Source: Methanosarcina sp. 2.H.T.1A.6
GTDB lineage: Archaea; Halobacteriota; Methanosarcinia; Methanosarcinales; Methanosarcinaceae
Direction: 5' to 3'
DNA: 64,000 bases
Assembly: GCF_000979455.1 (NCBI RefSeq)
Contig: NZ_JJOY01000024.1
Span: forward strand, 62,001 to 126,000
A program made the position numbers and the translations under genes. The notes beneath the pieces are model-generated. The model worked only from the letters and a program-made list of their open reading frames with translations. It made no database searches and was not told the origin of the DNA. Below, in pieces: positions 45,163 through 55,287 of the stretch; positions within the stretch are counted from its first letter, which is position 1, and every line of letters starts with the position of its first letter.

Positions 45163-48144
45163 ATGAAAAATATCATCGTTAAAGGGGCGCGGGAACACAA
45201 CCTGAAAGACATTACCGTAGAACTTCCGCGGGACAAATTCATCGTTATCACCGGCGTCTCAGGCTCGGGGAAATCCACCCTGGCCTTTGACACTATCTAT
45301 GCCGAGGGGCAACGGCGCTATGTGGAGTCCCTCTCTGCTTATGCGCGGCAGTTCCTCGGGCTTATGAACAAGCCGGATGTGGACAGCATCGAAGGGCTGT
45401 CTCCGGCAATCTCGATAGAGCAGAAAACAACTTCTAAAAACCCCCGGAGTACGGTGGGGACCGTCACTGAAATCTATGACTACCTCAGGCTGCTTTTTGC
45501 AAGGGTTGGGACTCCTTACTGTCCTATCCATGATATCAAAATAGAGTCCCAGTCTCCGGAAAGGATCGCGGACAGCCTCAGCAGGGAATGCGAGGGAATG
45601 GTTACAATCCTCGCTCCCATAGTCCGCCAGAAAAAAGGGACTTATCAGCAGCTTTTCAGGGACCTGAACAGCGAAGGCTTTACCCGGGTCAGGGTAAACG
45701 GGGAAATCTACAGGACCGACGACGAGATCTCCCTTGACCGCTACAAAAAGCATGATATTGAAGTGGTAATTGACCGCCAGGACCCTGCCGAAGACCGGTC
45801 AAGGCTTGTCGAAGCCTGCGAAAATGCTCTCCGGAAAGCTGAAGGGCTCTTAATTGCCGTCGATTCCGAAGGGAAAGACCACCTTTATTCTTCGAACATG
45901 GCCTGTCCTGTCTGCGGGATGGCTTTTGAGGAACTCCAGCCCAGGATGTTTTCCTTCAACAGTCCCTTCGGGGCATGTGAAACCTGTAACGGGCTCGGGA
46001 TTAAGATGGAGTTCGATCCTGACCTCATAATTCCTGATAAAAGCCTGTGCATTGCCGACGGAGCCGTTGCTCTTTACAGGAACTTCCTTGACGGCTACCG
46101 AAGCCAGCACCTGACAGCTGTTGCAAAGCATTTCGGTTTTGATATATTTACCCCTCTTGAAGCCCTCTCAGCGGAGCAGTACAACGCCCTCATGCACGGC
46201 TCAGATGATCGAATCCAGTTCAGCATGAGCATGAAGAACGGGGACGCCCAGTGGTCCCACAAGGGCACATGGGAAGGGCTTCTTCCGCAGTCTGAGAGGC
46301 TTTATAACCAGACGAAGTCCGAGTACCGGAGAAAAGAACTCGAGAAGTTCATGCAGGTTCGCCCCTGTCCGGATTGTGAAGGCAAGCGCCTGAAAGAAAA
46401 GGTTCTTGCAGTCAAGCTCTCCGGAAAGTCGATTGTGGATACAACAGACCTTTCCATTATCCAGTGTATCCGGTTTTTCGAAAACCTGACGCTTTCGGAA
46501 AAAGAGCAGGAAATCGCAAAACAGGTCTTGAAAGAAATTCGTTCCCGGCTGGGTTTCCTTGAGCACGTGGGGCTTGGTTACCTGACCCTTTCCCGCGGTG
46601 CAGGCACTCTTTCCGGGGGAGAAGCCCAGCGGATCAGGCTGGCAACACAGATCGGTTCAAACCTCATGGGAGTACTCTACGTGCTTGACGAACCTTCCAT
46701 AGGGCTGCACCAGAGGGATAACGAGCGGCTGATCCAGACCCTGCAGACCCTGCGGGATCTCGGGAACACCCTCATCGTGGTAGAACATGACGAGGATACT
46801 ATCAGGGCTGCGGACTATGTGCTCGATATAGGCCCGGGTGCAGGGATACATGGAGGTTATGTGGTAGCCGAAGGGACACCCGCAGAAATCGAGAGAAATC
46901 CGGAGTCTCTGACAGGCAAGTACCTCTCAGGAGAAAAGCAGATAAAGCCTCCAGCCCTCCGCCGCCAGAGCGAGGCCTTCATCCGACTGAAAGGCTGCCG
47001 GGCAAATAACCTGAAGGACATCGATGTGAATATCCCCATAGGGCTTTTCACAGTAATTACCGGGGTTTCGGGTTCCGGAAAATCTACCCTTATCTATGAT
47101 ACTCTTTATAAAGCCCTGATGAAGAAGATTAACAAATCAAACGTGACACCCGGGGAATATGACGAGCTGGTTTTTGACTCCGAGCTCGATAAGGTAATTG
47201 TTATCGACCAGAGCCCCATAGGCAGGACCCCGCGCTCGAACCCTGTGACCTATACCAAGGTCTTTGATGCGATCAGGCAGGCTTTTGCCGAAACAAAGGA
47301 AGCAAAAATCCGTGGGTACAAAACCGGGCGCTTTTCTTTCAACGTAAAAGGAGGGCGCTGTGAAGCCTGCCAGGGAGACGGGCTGATCAAGATTGAAATG
47401 AATTTCCTGCCTGATGTTTACATTGAATGTGAAGAATGCAAGGGCACGCGCTATAACCGGGAAACCCTTGAGGTAAAATACAGGGGCAAATCGATTTCCG
47501 AAGTCCTGGACATGACCGTGGAAGAGGCTGCCGAGCAGTTTGAGAACATCCCTGCAATCAAAGGCAAGCTCGATACCCTCACGCGAGTAGGGCTGGGATA
47601 CATCAAGCTCGGGCAGAGTTCAACGACCCTTTCCGGGGGAGAAGCCCAGAGAATAAAGCTGACCCGCGAACTTTCTAAAAAGGGCACAGGAAAGACCATT
47701 TATCTTCTTGACGAGCCCACAACAGGGCTGCATTTCCATGACGTTAAAAAATTGATTTCAGTCCTGAACGGCCTTGTTGCAAAAGGAAACACTGTGGTTG
47801 TTATCGAACACAACCTGGACGTCATCAAGTCAGCGGACCATATAATCGATCTCGGTCCCGAAGGCGGGAATGCAGGCGGGGAGATTGTTGCCACAGGTAC
47901 GCCAGAAGAAATTGCCCTGGTCCCGGAAAGCTATACCGGGCGCTTCCTTGCTCCCAGACTTTCGGGAGAGAGGAACTCATACCTGGAGTCGGGAGCGCAG
48001 CCCGTTGAGGCAGTTTTCGAGGACGGGGAAGATTATGAGGCCGATTTTGAAGAGTTCGAAGAGGACTCGGATGAAAGTCTTGAAGGAGAACCAGAAGACT
48101 TCGATGAAGGACCGGATGAGGTATTTGAAGGACAGGCGCTTTAA
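45163..48144 (+). CDS. uvrA: Excinuclease ABC subunit A
   Basis: 993 residues. Two ABC ATPase halves with Walker A GVSGSGKS at 31-38 and about 632-639, signature LSGGEAQRI near 484 and 822, and zinc modules CPVC...CETC near 248 and CEAC...CEEC near 733. UvrA loads UvrB on damaged DNA in nucleotide excision repair. The last ~45 residues are very acidic ([20 protein letters not shown]...), longer than the usual bacterial tail. First gene of uvrA-uvrC-uvrB. Bacterial-type uvr genes in mesophilic methanogens are thought to come by transfer. GAGAGAAG precedes the start. Confidence 0.98.
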   Translation: MKNIIVKGAREHNLKDITVELPRDKFIVITGVSGSGKSTLAFDTIYAEGQRRYVESLSAYARQFLGLMNKPDVDSIEGLSPAISIEQKTTSKNPRSTVGTVTEIYDYLRLLFARVGTPYCPIHDIKIESQSPERIADSLSRECEGMVTILAPIVRQKKGTYQQLFRDLNSEGFTRVRVNGEIYRTDDEISLDRYKKHDIEVVIDRQDPAEDRSRLVEACENALRKAEGLLIAVDSEGKDHLYSSNMACPVCGMAFEELQPRMFSFNSPFGACETCNGLGIKMEFDPDLIIPDKSLCIADGAVALYRNFLDGYRSQHLTAVAKHFGFDIFTPLEALSAEQYNALMHGSDDRIQFSMSMKNGDAQWSHKGTWEGLLPQSERLYNQTKSEYRRKELEKFMQVRPCPDCEGKRLKEKVLAVKLSGKSIVDTTDLSIIQCIRFFENLTLSEKEQEIAKQVLKEIRSRLGFLEHVGLGYLTLSRGAGTLSGGEAQRIRLATQIGSNLMGVLYVLDEPSIGLHQRDNERLIQTLQTLRDLGNTLIVVEHDEDTIRAADYVLDIGPGAGIHGGYVVAEGTPAEIERNPESLTGKYLSGEKQIKPPALRRQSEAFIRLKGCRANNLKDIDVNIPIGLFTVITGVSGSGKSTLIYDTLYKALMKKINKSNVTPGEYDELVFDSELDKVIVIDQSPIGRTPRSNPVTYTKVFDAIRQAFAETKEAKIRGYKTGRFSFNVKGGRCEACQGDGLIKIEMNFLPDVYIECEECKGTRYNRETLEVKYRGKSISEVLDMTVEEAAEQFENIPAIKGKLDTLTRVGLGYIKLGQSSTTLSGGEAQRIKLTRELSKKGTGKTIYLLDEPTTGLHFHDVKKLISVLNGLVAKGNTVVVIEHNLDVIKSADHIIDLGPEGGNAGGEIVATGTPEEIALVPESYTGRFLAPRLSGERNSYLESGAQPVEAVFEDGEDYEADFEEFEEDSDESLEGEPEDFDEGPDEVFEGQAL

Positions 48145-48145
48145 A

Positions 48146-48200
48146 GGATTTCTGAAAAAAGATTTCTGAAAAAGGATTTCTGAAAAAGGATTTCTAAAAA
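48146..48200. repeat. Tandem repeat between uvrA and uvrC, 14-bp unit
   Basis: About four copies of ggatttctgaaaaa beginning right after the uvrA stop. Confidence 0.9.
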
Positions 48201-48259
48201 AATTAAAACCTGAAAACCGGATTTGAGTAAACCAAATTTGAACGCAATGAGGCTCAAAA

Positions 48260-49810
48260 ATGATTGATCTGGATGCTCTTCCGCACCTGCCCGGCTGCTA
48301 CCTTTACATGGACGAGGACGGGGTTGTGCTCTACGTGGGGAAGGCAAAGGACCTTAAAAAAAGGGTGAACAGCTATTTCCAGAAAAGGGACCACGACCCT
48401 AAAACAGCGAGCCTTGTGCAGGCTGCCAGGGGCCTTGACTTCATTGTCACAAATACGGAGGTGGAAGCCCTGCTCCTTGAGAATACCCTGATTAAGAAGC
48501 ACTGGCCCAGGTACAATATTCTCCTCAAGGACTCAAAGCGATATGCCTGCATCCACCTTACCGGAGAAAAATTTCCCCGGATCATGATTTCCCGGAAAAA
48601 TACCGGAGAAGGAGAGTTTTTCGGGCCTTTCGTTTCTGCAAAGGAAAGGGACTACATCTTCGAGGTCGTAAGAAAAACCTTCCAGCTCAGGACCTGTAAA
48701 AAAATGCCTGTACGTGCCTGCCTCCGCTATCACATCGGAGTATGCAGCGGACCATGCATAGGCAGTATTTCCATGGAGGAGTATGGAGAGAAGGTAAAAA
48801 GGGCCACTTCTGTCCTGAAAGGCAACATCAGGGAACTTATCGAGTCCATGGGAATAGAGATGAAAGAGCTGGCTTCCAGGCAGCAGTTTGAGCAGGCCCT
48901 GGAACTCCGAGATGAGATTGCAGCCCTTGAAAGCCTTCAGGAAAAGCAAAATATGGAGAGGCAGAAGAAGCATGACGAGGACATTCTGAACTACATTGTC
49001 AGGAATGATACCGTCTACCTCATGCTCTTCAAGGTTTACAAAGGGACTCTGGAAGACAAGCAGGACTATGTCTTTGCCTTCGGGCAGGAGTTTCTGGAAG
49101 AATTTCTGGTGCAGTATTATTCCGAGAATGACCCGCCTGAGGAACTGATCGTTCCCGAGCCTCTTGAAGAGTCCCTTATAGAATTCCTGGCGCATGTGAA
49201 GGGAAAGAAAGTGAAAGTAACAGTTCCGAAGCAGGGAGAGAAAAAAGAACTTCTCGACCTGGTCCTGAAAAATGTTGAAATAGGATTTTTCGGGGACAGA
49301 AAAAAAATCGAAGCTCTGCAGAGTAAACTCTCTCTCCCCAAACTCCCGAACGTTATCGAGTGCTTCGATATCTCCCACCTCTCAGGCACGGCTACGGTCG
49401 GTTCGATGGTGCAGTTCAGGGGAGGCAGGCCTGATAAACATAATTACCGTCGCTTCAAAATCGAAAGTATAGAAGGAATTGATGATTTTGCTTCCATTGC
49501 AGAGGTTGTGCGGAGGCGCTATTCCCGCCTGCTTGAAGAAAAACACGACATGCCTGATTTAATTATCATAGATGGGGGCAAAGGGCAGCTCTCTTCAGCT
49601 TTCCAGGAACTCAGGAAACTGAAGCTCAGAGTCCCGATTATTTCCATTGCCAAGCGGGAAGAGGAAATTTATGTACCAGGGCTTAAGTCCCCTCTCCCCA
49701 TAAAAAAAGATGAAAAAGCCTCTCTCTTTGTCCAGGAAATCCGGGACGAAGCCCACAGGTTTGCAATCAACTACAACCGCCTGCTCAGGCAAAAGTCACT
49801 GATCCCGTAA
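48260..49810 (+). CDS. uvrC: Excinuclease ABC subunit C, short form
   Basis: 516 residues. The N-terminal GIY-YIG nuclease (PGCYLYMDEDGVVLYVGKAKDLKKRV, about 12-37) makes the 3' cut; a Cys cluster (CKKMPVRACLRYHIGVCSGPCIG, about 150-172) and a UVR helix (about 195-230) follow; the RNase H-like half (IECFDISHLSGTATVGSMV; LIIIDGGKGQLSSA) makes the 5' cut. The frame ends at NYNRLLRQKSLIP, so the C-terminal helix-hairpin-helix pair of E. coli UvrC (about 610 residues) is missing. Gap of 115 bases after uvrA, 46 before uvrB. Confidence 0.97.
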   Translation: MIDLDALPHLPGCYLYMDEDGVVLYVGKAKDLKKRVNSYFQKRDHDPKTASLVQAARGLDFIVTNTEVEALLLENTLIKKHWPRYNILLKDSKRYACIHLTGEKFPRIMISRKNTGEGEFFGPFVSAKERDYIFEVVRKTFQLRTCKKMPVRACLRYHIGVCSGPCIGSISMEEYGEKVKRATSVLKGNIRELIESMGIEMKELASRQQFEQALELRDEIAALESLQEKQNMERQKKHDEDILNYIVRNDTVYLMLFKVYKGTLEDKQDYVFAFGQEFLEEFLVQYYSENDPPEELIVPEPLEESLIEFLAHVKGKKVKVTVPKQGEKKELLDLVLKNVEIGFFGDRKKIEALQSKLSLPKLPNVIECFDISHLSGTATVGSMVQFRGGRPDKHNYRRFKIESIEGIDDFASIAEVVRRRYSRLLEEKHDMPDLIIIDGGKGQLSSAFQELRKLKLRVPIISIAKREEEIYVPGLKSPLPIKKDEKASLFVQEIRDEAHRFAINYNRLLRQKSLIP

Positions 49811-49856
49811 ATAAAAGTCATTGGTCTCGTATAACTATAGAGAAGGTCTTGATTAC

Positions 49857-51869
49857 ATGAAAGTTTCCAGCCAGACACCCGAGCCATTATCCGGAAAAAA
49901 GTTCGAAACAATACACGATGCACGGTACTGGGACAGCCCTCAGTTTAAACTGATTTCCGATTTTGAGCCCAGGGGCTCTCAGCCAGAAGCTATCAGGCAG
50001 CTTGTAGAGGGGCTGGAGAAGAAAGAAAGATGCCAGACTCTTCTAGGGGTCACAGGGTCAGGAAAGACCTATACGGTCGCGAATGTCATAAACCAGGTCA
50101 GAAAACCGACTCTTGTCATTGCCCATAACAAGACCCTGGCTGCCCAGCTATATAATGAGTTCAGGGAGTTCTTCCCTGAAAACCGCGTTGAGTACTTTGT
50201 CTCATATTATGACTATTACCAGCCTGAATCCTATCTTCCTGCCAAAGACCAGTACATTGAGAAAGACGCGCAGATAAACCCGAAGATTGAACAGATGCGC
50301 CTTGCAGCTACAGCCTCCCTGATGTCACGCCAGGACGTAATTGTGGTGGCTTCCGTGTCCTGCATCTACGGGCTTGGCAACCCTGAGAACTTCCAGAAGA
50401 TGGGGTTTGAACTGAAGGTTGGAGATAAGGTCCAGAGAAAGGAAATCCTTGAGAAACTTATCGATATCCAGTTTGAAAGAAATGACCTGGAACTCATGCC
50501 CGGGCGCTTTCGCGTAAAAGGAGACACTATTGATATCATTCCCGGTTACTTCGATGACATCATCCGGGTTGAGCTCTTCGGGGACGAGGTTGACCGTATT
50601 TCCGAACTGGACAAGCAGACAGGGCAGCGAAAAGAAGAGATGGACTACTTCTTCGTCTACCCTGCCAGGCATTATGTTATCCCTGAAGAGGAGCAGAAAA
50701 GCGCAATCCAGGCTATCCTTGAAGAGCTTGAGGAGCGCCTGCCTGACCTCGGGCTGCTCGAGTCCCACAGGCTGAAGCAGCGCACGCTCTATGACATGGA
50801 GATGATTGAGGAAACAGGCAGCTGTAAGGGCATTGAGAACTACTCAAGGCACTTTGACCACAGGCAGCCCGGAGAACAGCCTTTCTGCCTGATTGACTAT
50901 TTCCCTGAAGATTTCCTCCTGGTCATTGACGAAAGCCACCAGACCATCCCCCAGCTGCACGGAATGTATAACGGAGACCGCTCGCGGAAAAAGAGCCTTA
51001 TTGATTACGGCTTCAGGCTACCCAGTGCATTTGACAACAGGCCCCTGAAATTTGACGAATTTGAAAAATACATGAAAAACGTGGTCTTCGTCTCGGCAAC
51101 CCCTGCAGACTACGAGCGGGAGCAGTCCGCCCGGATCGTGGAACAGATTATCCGCCCGACAGGCCTCGTTGACCCTGAGGTTGAGGTACGCCCCCTTGAG
51201 GGCCAGGTCAGGGACGTTATGCAGGAGGTCAGGAAAATAGTGGACAGGGGAGACCGCGCCCTTGTGACTACCCTGACCAAAAAGCTCGCAGAAGAACTGA
51301 CCGAATTCCTTGCCAGAAACGAGATCAAAGCCCGCTACCTGCACTCCGATATCAAGACCATCGAAAGGACAGAAATCATCCGTGAACTGCGCCTTGGCAA
51401 ATTCGATGTCCTTGTCGGAATCAACCTGCTCAGGGAGGGGCTTGACATCCCCGAGGTGGGCTTCATCGGTATCCTGGACGCAGATAAGGAAGGCTTCCTC
51501 AGGGACTCAAAGAGCCTAATCCAGATCATAGGCCGCGCAGCCCGGAACTCCAGTTCAAAGGTCGTCCTCTATGCCGACAGGATGACCGATTCCATCAAAA
51601 AAGCTGTAAACGAAACCGAACGCCGCCGCGCAATGCAGATCGCCTACAACGAAGAACACGGCATTGTCCCGACAACCATCCGAAAACCAATCAGGGAAAA
51701 AGTAGTGGATATTACCGACACCAAACACATCCCGAAGACCGATATCCCCAACGTAATCATTGAACTGGATACGGAGATGAGGGAAGCTGCGGACAGGCTG
51801 GACTTCGAACGCGCAATCCAGCTCAGAGAAATCATAAAGAGACTGGAAAAAGAGATAAAAACGGTGTAA
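49857..51869 (+). CDS. uvrB: Excinuclease ABC subunit B
   Basis: 670 residues. Helicase core with Walker A GVTGSGKT (64-71), the beta-hairpin YFVSYYDYYQPESYLPAKDQYIEKD that clamps DNA, and motif VI QIIGRAARNSSSKV; the C-terminal UVR domain (DRLDFERAIQLREIIKRLEKEI) binds UvrC. ATG at 49857 is chosen over the TTG 12 codons upstream because AGAAGG precedes it and the family starts there. Last gene of the operon; a strong terminator follows at once. Confidence 0.98.
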   Translation: MKVSSQTPEPLSGKKFETIHDARYWDSPQFKLISDFEPRGSQPEAIRQLVEGLEKKERCQTLLGVTGSGKTYTVANVINQVRKPTLVIAHNKTLAAQLYNEFREFFPENRVEYFVSYYDYYQPESYLPAKDQYIEKDAQINPKIEQMRLAATASLMSRQDVIVVASVSCIYGLGNPENFQKMGFELKVGDKVQRKEILEKLIDIQFERNDLELMPGRFRVKGDTIDIIPGYFDDIIRVELFGDEVDRISELDKQTGQRKEEMDYFFVYPARHYVIPEEEQKSAIQAILEELEERLPDLGLLESHRLKQRTLYDMEMIEETGSCKGIENYSRHFDHRQPGEQPFCLIDYFPEDFLLVIDESHQTIPQLHGMYNGDRSRKKSLIDYGFRLPSAFDNRPLKFDEFEKYMKNVVFVSATPADYEREQSARIVEQIIRPTGLVDPEVEVRPLEGQVRDVMQEVRKIVDRGDRALVTTLTKKLAEELTEFLARNEIKARYLHSDIKTIERTEIIRELRLGKFDVLVGINLLREGLDIPEVGFIGILDADKEGFLRDSKSLIQIIGRAARNSSSKVVLYADRMTDSIKKAVNETERRRAMQIAYNEEHGIVPTTIRKPIREKVVDITDTKHIPKTDIPNVIIELDTEMREAADRLDFERAIQLREIIKRLEKEIKTV

Positions 51870-51878
51870 GTAGTTGAG

Positions 51879-51918
51879 ATAGCTGAGTCTTTAACTAAAC
51901 TCAGCTATTTCCCTTTTT
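51879..51918 (+). terminator. Terminator of the uvrACB operon
   Basis: Perfect ten-base arms (atagctgagt 51879-51888, actcagctat 51899-51908), ten-base loop, then T-rich tttccctttttct. Confidence 0.85.
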
Positions 51919-51985
51919 CTCAAGGTAATGAATTTTCGTTCATCTCATAATTTTCGTTCATCTCATAAGCCAGAAAGGCCGGAAC

Positions 51986-52588
51986 TCAGGGCATCGGGCT
52001 TAAAACCTCTTTTTCTCCAAGAAACATTTCAGAGTAGTCTGCCGATCTACCGGCATCTCTGGGGCAGGTGAAAGTAAGGCTTTTTGGTCCGAGAATACAG
52101 GACAGGGGTTTTGCTTTTTCAAAATCCATTCTGCCTTCCTCATCAAAGAAGTTCTCATCAACTTCCAGGTTTACGACTTTTCCTATTATCAGGGAAAACT
52201 TTTCTCTCAGGATCTCCTCCACAAGGGTGCATTCGGCCCAGGCAAGGCATCCTTCAATTCCGGGAGCACTTACCATCTCAGAGAAGTGGGGCCTTAGTCC
52301 GGCCATTTCGAATTCATCTACTTCCGGGGGATAATTCCGGGAACAGACCATGACGGCTTCTTCCATCCCGACGGGAGGAATATTGATGACAAATTCCCCT
52401 GTTTCACGGATATTTGTGAGTGTATCACGCTTGAGCCAGGAAGCAAGAACTACTTCCTCCAGGGGGCGAAGGATTGGAGTTATATTAGACCAGGGGGCAG
52501 CATTTCGGGTTCTTTCTTTAGAGACCGTGGAAATAAGGGCAACAGGCAGGGGAAAGATTTGCTCTCTTTTACTCGGTTTTAATTTCAT
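51986..52588 (-). CDS. Flavin reductase-like FMN-binding protein
   Basis: 200 residues, flavin reductase-like split-barrel: PLPVALISTVSKERTRNAAPWSNITPILRPLEEVVLASWLKRDTLTNIRETGEFVINIP, the characteristic order of this family, then VGMEEAVMVCSRNYPPEVDEFEMAGL. Archaeal members bind FMN; the partner is unknown. The start at 52588 (MKLKPSKREQ) has AGGTGA at good spacing; the ATG seven codons earlier has none. Convergent with the uvr operon. Confidence 0.88.
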   Translation of the reverse strand: MKLKPSKREQIFPLPVALISTVSKERTRNAAPWSNITPILRPLEEVVLASWLKRDTLTNIRETGEFVINIPPVGMEEAVMVCSRNYPPEVDEFEMAGLRPHFSEMVSAPGIEGCLAWAECTLVEEILREKFSLIIGKVVNLEVDENFFDEEGRMDFEKAKPLSCILGPKSLTFTCPRDAGRSADYSEMFLGEKEVLSPMP

Positions 52589-52848
52589 TCGTTCACCTCG
52601 AAACCTCATAAATTACAATGTTATTATTTTGAATCCATTTAACATTTTATGTTATTATTTATTGACATGTTACGAATATCTAAATGTGAATCGGAAAAGA
52701 ATGCTTCATATCCTGATATGACGGATTATAGAATCAGAGTACCTGTGGCAAGAGCATGTATCCTCCTAAATCTCATGACAAAAAGATGCGGGCCTGAAAA
52801 CAACATAAAGTCTTCTTCGGAAAACCATATCCCAGATATATCTTTGAA
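52589..52848. other. Spacer upstream of the flavin reductase gene
   Basis: No convincing gene; a plus-strand frame from 52649 has no protein-like start and runs out of frame with the uvrB-like fragment. Confidence 0.4.
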
Positions 52849-52954
52849 ATGGATGTGGAGAATAGGGAAGCTACTGGCAGGCTGGACTTCGAGCGTGTAA
52901 TCCAGCTCAGGGAACTGAGAAAGAGCCTGGAAAAAGAGGTAAAAACGGTGTGAA
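52849..52954 (+). pseudogene. Duplicated fragment of the uvrB 3' end
   Basis: MDVENREATGRLDFERVIQL and RELRKSLEKEVKTV to TGA copy the last 35 residues of UvrB (MREAADRLDFERAIQLREII KRLEKEIKTV), including the UVR motif, at 52849-52954. It starts with ATG, but nothing before it resembles UvrB clearly (a weak NHIPDIS trace at 52824). It is about 1 kb downstream of uvrB and looks like a partial, diverged duplication. Confidence 0.85.
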
Positions 52955-53381
52955 GGTGAGAAAAGCCTTCGGAAATGAAATTTTTCTTCAGTTTTTCATT
53001 TTTTAATAGTTCTTTTCATTATATTGTCTTGCCTTAAAATATCCCTCTATATTAGTCTTTTCATTTTTATATTTACTTAGTATTATTTTTTTTGAGGTTT
53101 GCTCTGCTTGAATCTCAAATTCTCATAAATTTGATGGAAATTTATAACCAAGATGAACAGTTTGCTTCTATCTTTACTTTTTTTATAATTATATGTAACT
53201 CCTTATATTAAATGAATATCAAAAATTTCTATAATTTAATTTTGACCAGAAGGTCTATTGATACTGATTGCTTAGGTTTTTATGCCCTATACTGTTTTAA
53301 GTATATTTAACTAAATAAGTTTATCTAATCATTGATCGATAGAAAAACATTCACTTAATTTCTCTAAAGGAGGTTTGATGG
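52955..53381. promoter_or_regulatory. AT-rich upstream region of PEF-CTERM gene 1
   Basis: No gene. The block ctgttttaagtatatttaactaaataag (read in parts, 53291-53320) recurs as ctgtttaaagtatatttaactaaataag upstream of PEF-CTERM gene 2 (54499-54526) and includes a TATA-like element; see findings. Confidence 0.6.
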
Positions 53382-53996
53382 GTGAAGTTAAAATATATTA
53401 TTGGAGTTCTTGCACTCTTTCTACTTATGGTTGGCACCGCAAGTGCAGAAACATTCTTATTAACTGAGACAACTGATGATTATAATTATGGTATATCTAT
53501 AAAAGTTCGGGTAGATTATAATCCCACAGACAACACTTTGACGTTCCAGGTTATAGAACCTCAAAATAAAGTCTATGATGGTTACACTATTTCAAACGTA
53601 GATCTTAAGAATATCTGGATCAAAACCACACCTGATAAAGTTAGTGTCATCTCACCTAACAACGTGTGGAACGATCCTGCTAATAACCATGGTAGTATAG
53701 GTAATTTTGGAGCCTTTGACACCCAGATCACTAAAGAACAAGATATTAAATCACCAGGTCCTGTTACCATAAAACTGGCCGATGGCCTTACTCTAGACGA
53801 CCTTATAGCAAATTCAAATGATGGCTATGTCGTAGCTGTACATGTTGGATTTCAAAAAGCTGGAGTAGCTGGAGAAATAGGATGTAGTGGTAAGGTTAGA
53901 GGCAATACATTAATTCCAGAGTTCCCCACAGTCGCTCTGCCTGTCGCTGCAATAATGGGAATAATGTTCATTTTCGGTCGCAGAAAACAGGAATAA
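53382..53996 (+). CDS. PEF-CTERM surface protein 1
   Basis: 204 residues starting with GTG eight bases after AGGAGG (53368-53373). Signal peptide (YIIGVLALFLLMVGTASA), a beta-rich body (TFLLTETTDDYNYGISIKVRVDYN...; YTISNVDLKNIWIKTTPDKVSV), then the PEF-CTERM end IPEFPTVALPVAAIMGIMFIFGRRKQE: PEF motif, membrane helix and basic tail, recognised by archaeosortase C-type enzymes. No archaeosortase lies in the window. A paralogue is at 54586. T-rich DNA after the stop could end transcription. Confidence 0.92.
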   Translation: MKLKYIIGVLALFLLMVGTASAETFLLTETTDDYNYGISIKVRVDYNPTDNTLTFQVIEPQNKVYDGYTISNVDLKNIWIKTTPDKVSVISPNNVWNDPANNHGSIGNFGAFDTQITKEQDIKSPGPVTIKLADGLTLDDLIANSNDGYVVAVHVGFQKAGVAGEIGCSGKVRGNTLIPEFPTVALPVAAIMGIMFIFGRRKQE

Positions 53997-54082
53997 GCGA
54001 CTAATCTTTAAGGCGCGAACCCCCCTTAAAAATTAACCTTTTCTTTTTTTTCGTTTTTGGGGATTCACTCAATCCTGACGCT

Positions 54083-54367
54083 TCATTCTCCGTCAGCGTC
54101 AGAGTCATCATTTTCATTTTCGTCTCTTTCGTCTCTTTCCGAATATCCTGTTTCCTCTGTCTTTCTTGCTTCTTCTCTTTCCTTTTCTGCTTTTATGAGC
54201 TCTCTTTCGGTTTCAGTTCCTAATTTCGTTTCTTGTGACTTTTTTGCGCCATATTTTGTATAGGCAAACATAGCCATCAGTACTATAAATGAAGCAAGTA
54301 AAAAAACGAGCATCGTATTGAGCATGTGACCATAAGTACCGAATGAAGTTTCAGAACCAAAAGCCAA
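54083..54367 (-). CDS. Small TM plus coiled-coil protein, copy 1
   Basis: 94 residues (fewer if MLNTML is the start): one membrane helix (NTMLVFLLASFIVLMAMFAY), then a highly charged tail (KKSQETKLGTETERELIKAEKEREEARKTEET...) likely to form a coiled coil, ending very acidic (DERDENENDDSDADGE). It faces PEF-CTERM gene 1. A similar protein faces PEF-CTERM gene 2. No known family. Confidence 0.65.
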   Translation of the reverse strand: MAFGSETSFGTYGHMLNTMLVFLLASFIVLMAMFAYTKYGAKKSQETKLGTETERELIKAEKEREEARKTEETGYSERDERDENENDDSDADGE

Positions 54368-54585
54368 ATACAGTTACTCTCCAATTTTTTTAAAAAAATA
54401 TATGCGTTTTTGTAAATGAAAAATCAATATATTTTCAGGATTTAATTTAATACTCAATGTCTTTAGCTGAGGATTAATTATTCTTTTACAATTACACTGT
54501 TTAAAGTATATTTAACTAAATAAGCTTATCTAGGTATAATTATATTAAAAACATTTTCGTAGTTTCTGTAAAGGGGTTAAAACAA

Positions 54586-55182
54586 ATGAAAACAGTATAT
54601 GTTATTGGAGTACTGGTGTTTTTACTGATTACGGTGAGTTCTGCGAGTGCAGCATCTTTTTATTTAACTGAGGTAAATGATCATACATATGATGGAAAGA
54701 TTCGGATTGAAGTATCTTACAGTGGAAGCACTATAACTGTTAAAGATGTAAGTACTTCTCTTGATGGTATCTCAAACGTGGACATTAAAGAGATTGGAAT
54801 TCAGCTTCCTACCGGATACAGAGTTACAAGTGTAGTCGATAGCAGTAAACCTGCTAATCGTTGGTCTGCTAGTTCCGGTAATTATCAGGAAAGTGAATTC
54901 GGACGTTTCAATACACAAATTATCAGAGACCCTGGTAAAAGCTCAAAAACTAGGGGTCCAATTACAATCAATTTAAATAAAGAGTTAGAAGGCACTCTTC
55001 CCTTAAACAACAATCAAAACAGCGTTGTTGTCCATATTTCATTTGGTGAAAAAAAAGAAGCTCTTGTAGGCAGCACATGGGTCGGAGGCAGTGCCCAGAT
55101 TCCTGAATTTCCCTCAATTGCCCTGCCAGTTGCAGCAATAATGGGCTTAATGTTCATTCTGGACACCAGAAGAAAAGAATAA
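54586..55182 (+). CDS. PEF-CTERM surface protein 2
   Basis: 198 residues: signal peptide (YVIGVLVFLLITVSSASA), beta-rich body related to protein 1 (FYLTEVNDHTYDGKIRIEVSYSGSTITVKDVS; ISNVDIKEIGIQLP; RFNTQIIRD), and PEF-CTERM end IPEFPSIALPVAAIMGLMFILDTRRKE. It is clearly a paralogue of the 53382 gene. A hairpin terminator follows. Confidence 0.92.
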   Translation: MKTVYVIGVLVFLLITVSSASAASFYLTEVNDHTYDGKIRIEVSYSGSTITVKDVSTSLDGISNVDIKEIGIQLPTGYRVTSVVDSSKPANRWSASSGNYQESEFGRFNTQIIRDPGKSSKTRGPITINLNKELEGTLPLNNNQNSVVVHISFGEKKEALVGSTWVGGSAQIPEFPSIALPVAAIMGLMFILDTRRKE

Positions 55183-55228
55183 GGAATTAGAAAAGAATAA
55201 GGAATTAATTTTAGTTGTTTGCATGGAT

Positions 55229-55262
55229 GCCCTTTCACATAATAAAGGGCTTTTCTCTTTTT
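55229..55262 (+). terminator. Terminator of PEF-CTERM gene 2
   Basis: Seven-base stem gcccttt/aaagggc (55229-55235, 55244-55250), then ttttctcttttt. Confidence 0.8.
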
Positions 55263-55287
55263 ACTCCATCTCTCAGGAAATCGGTTA

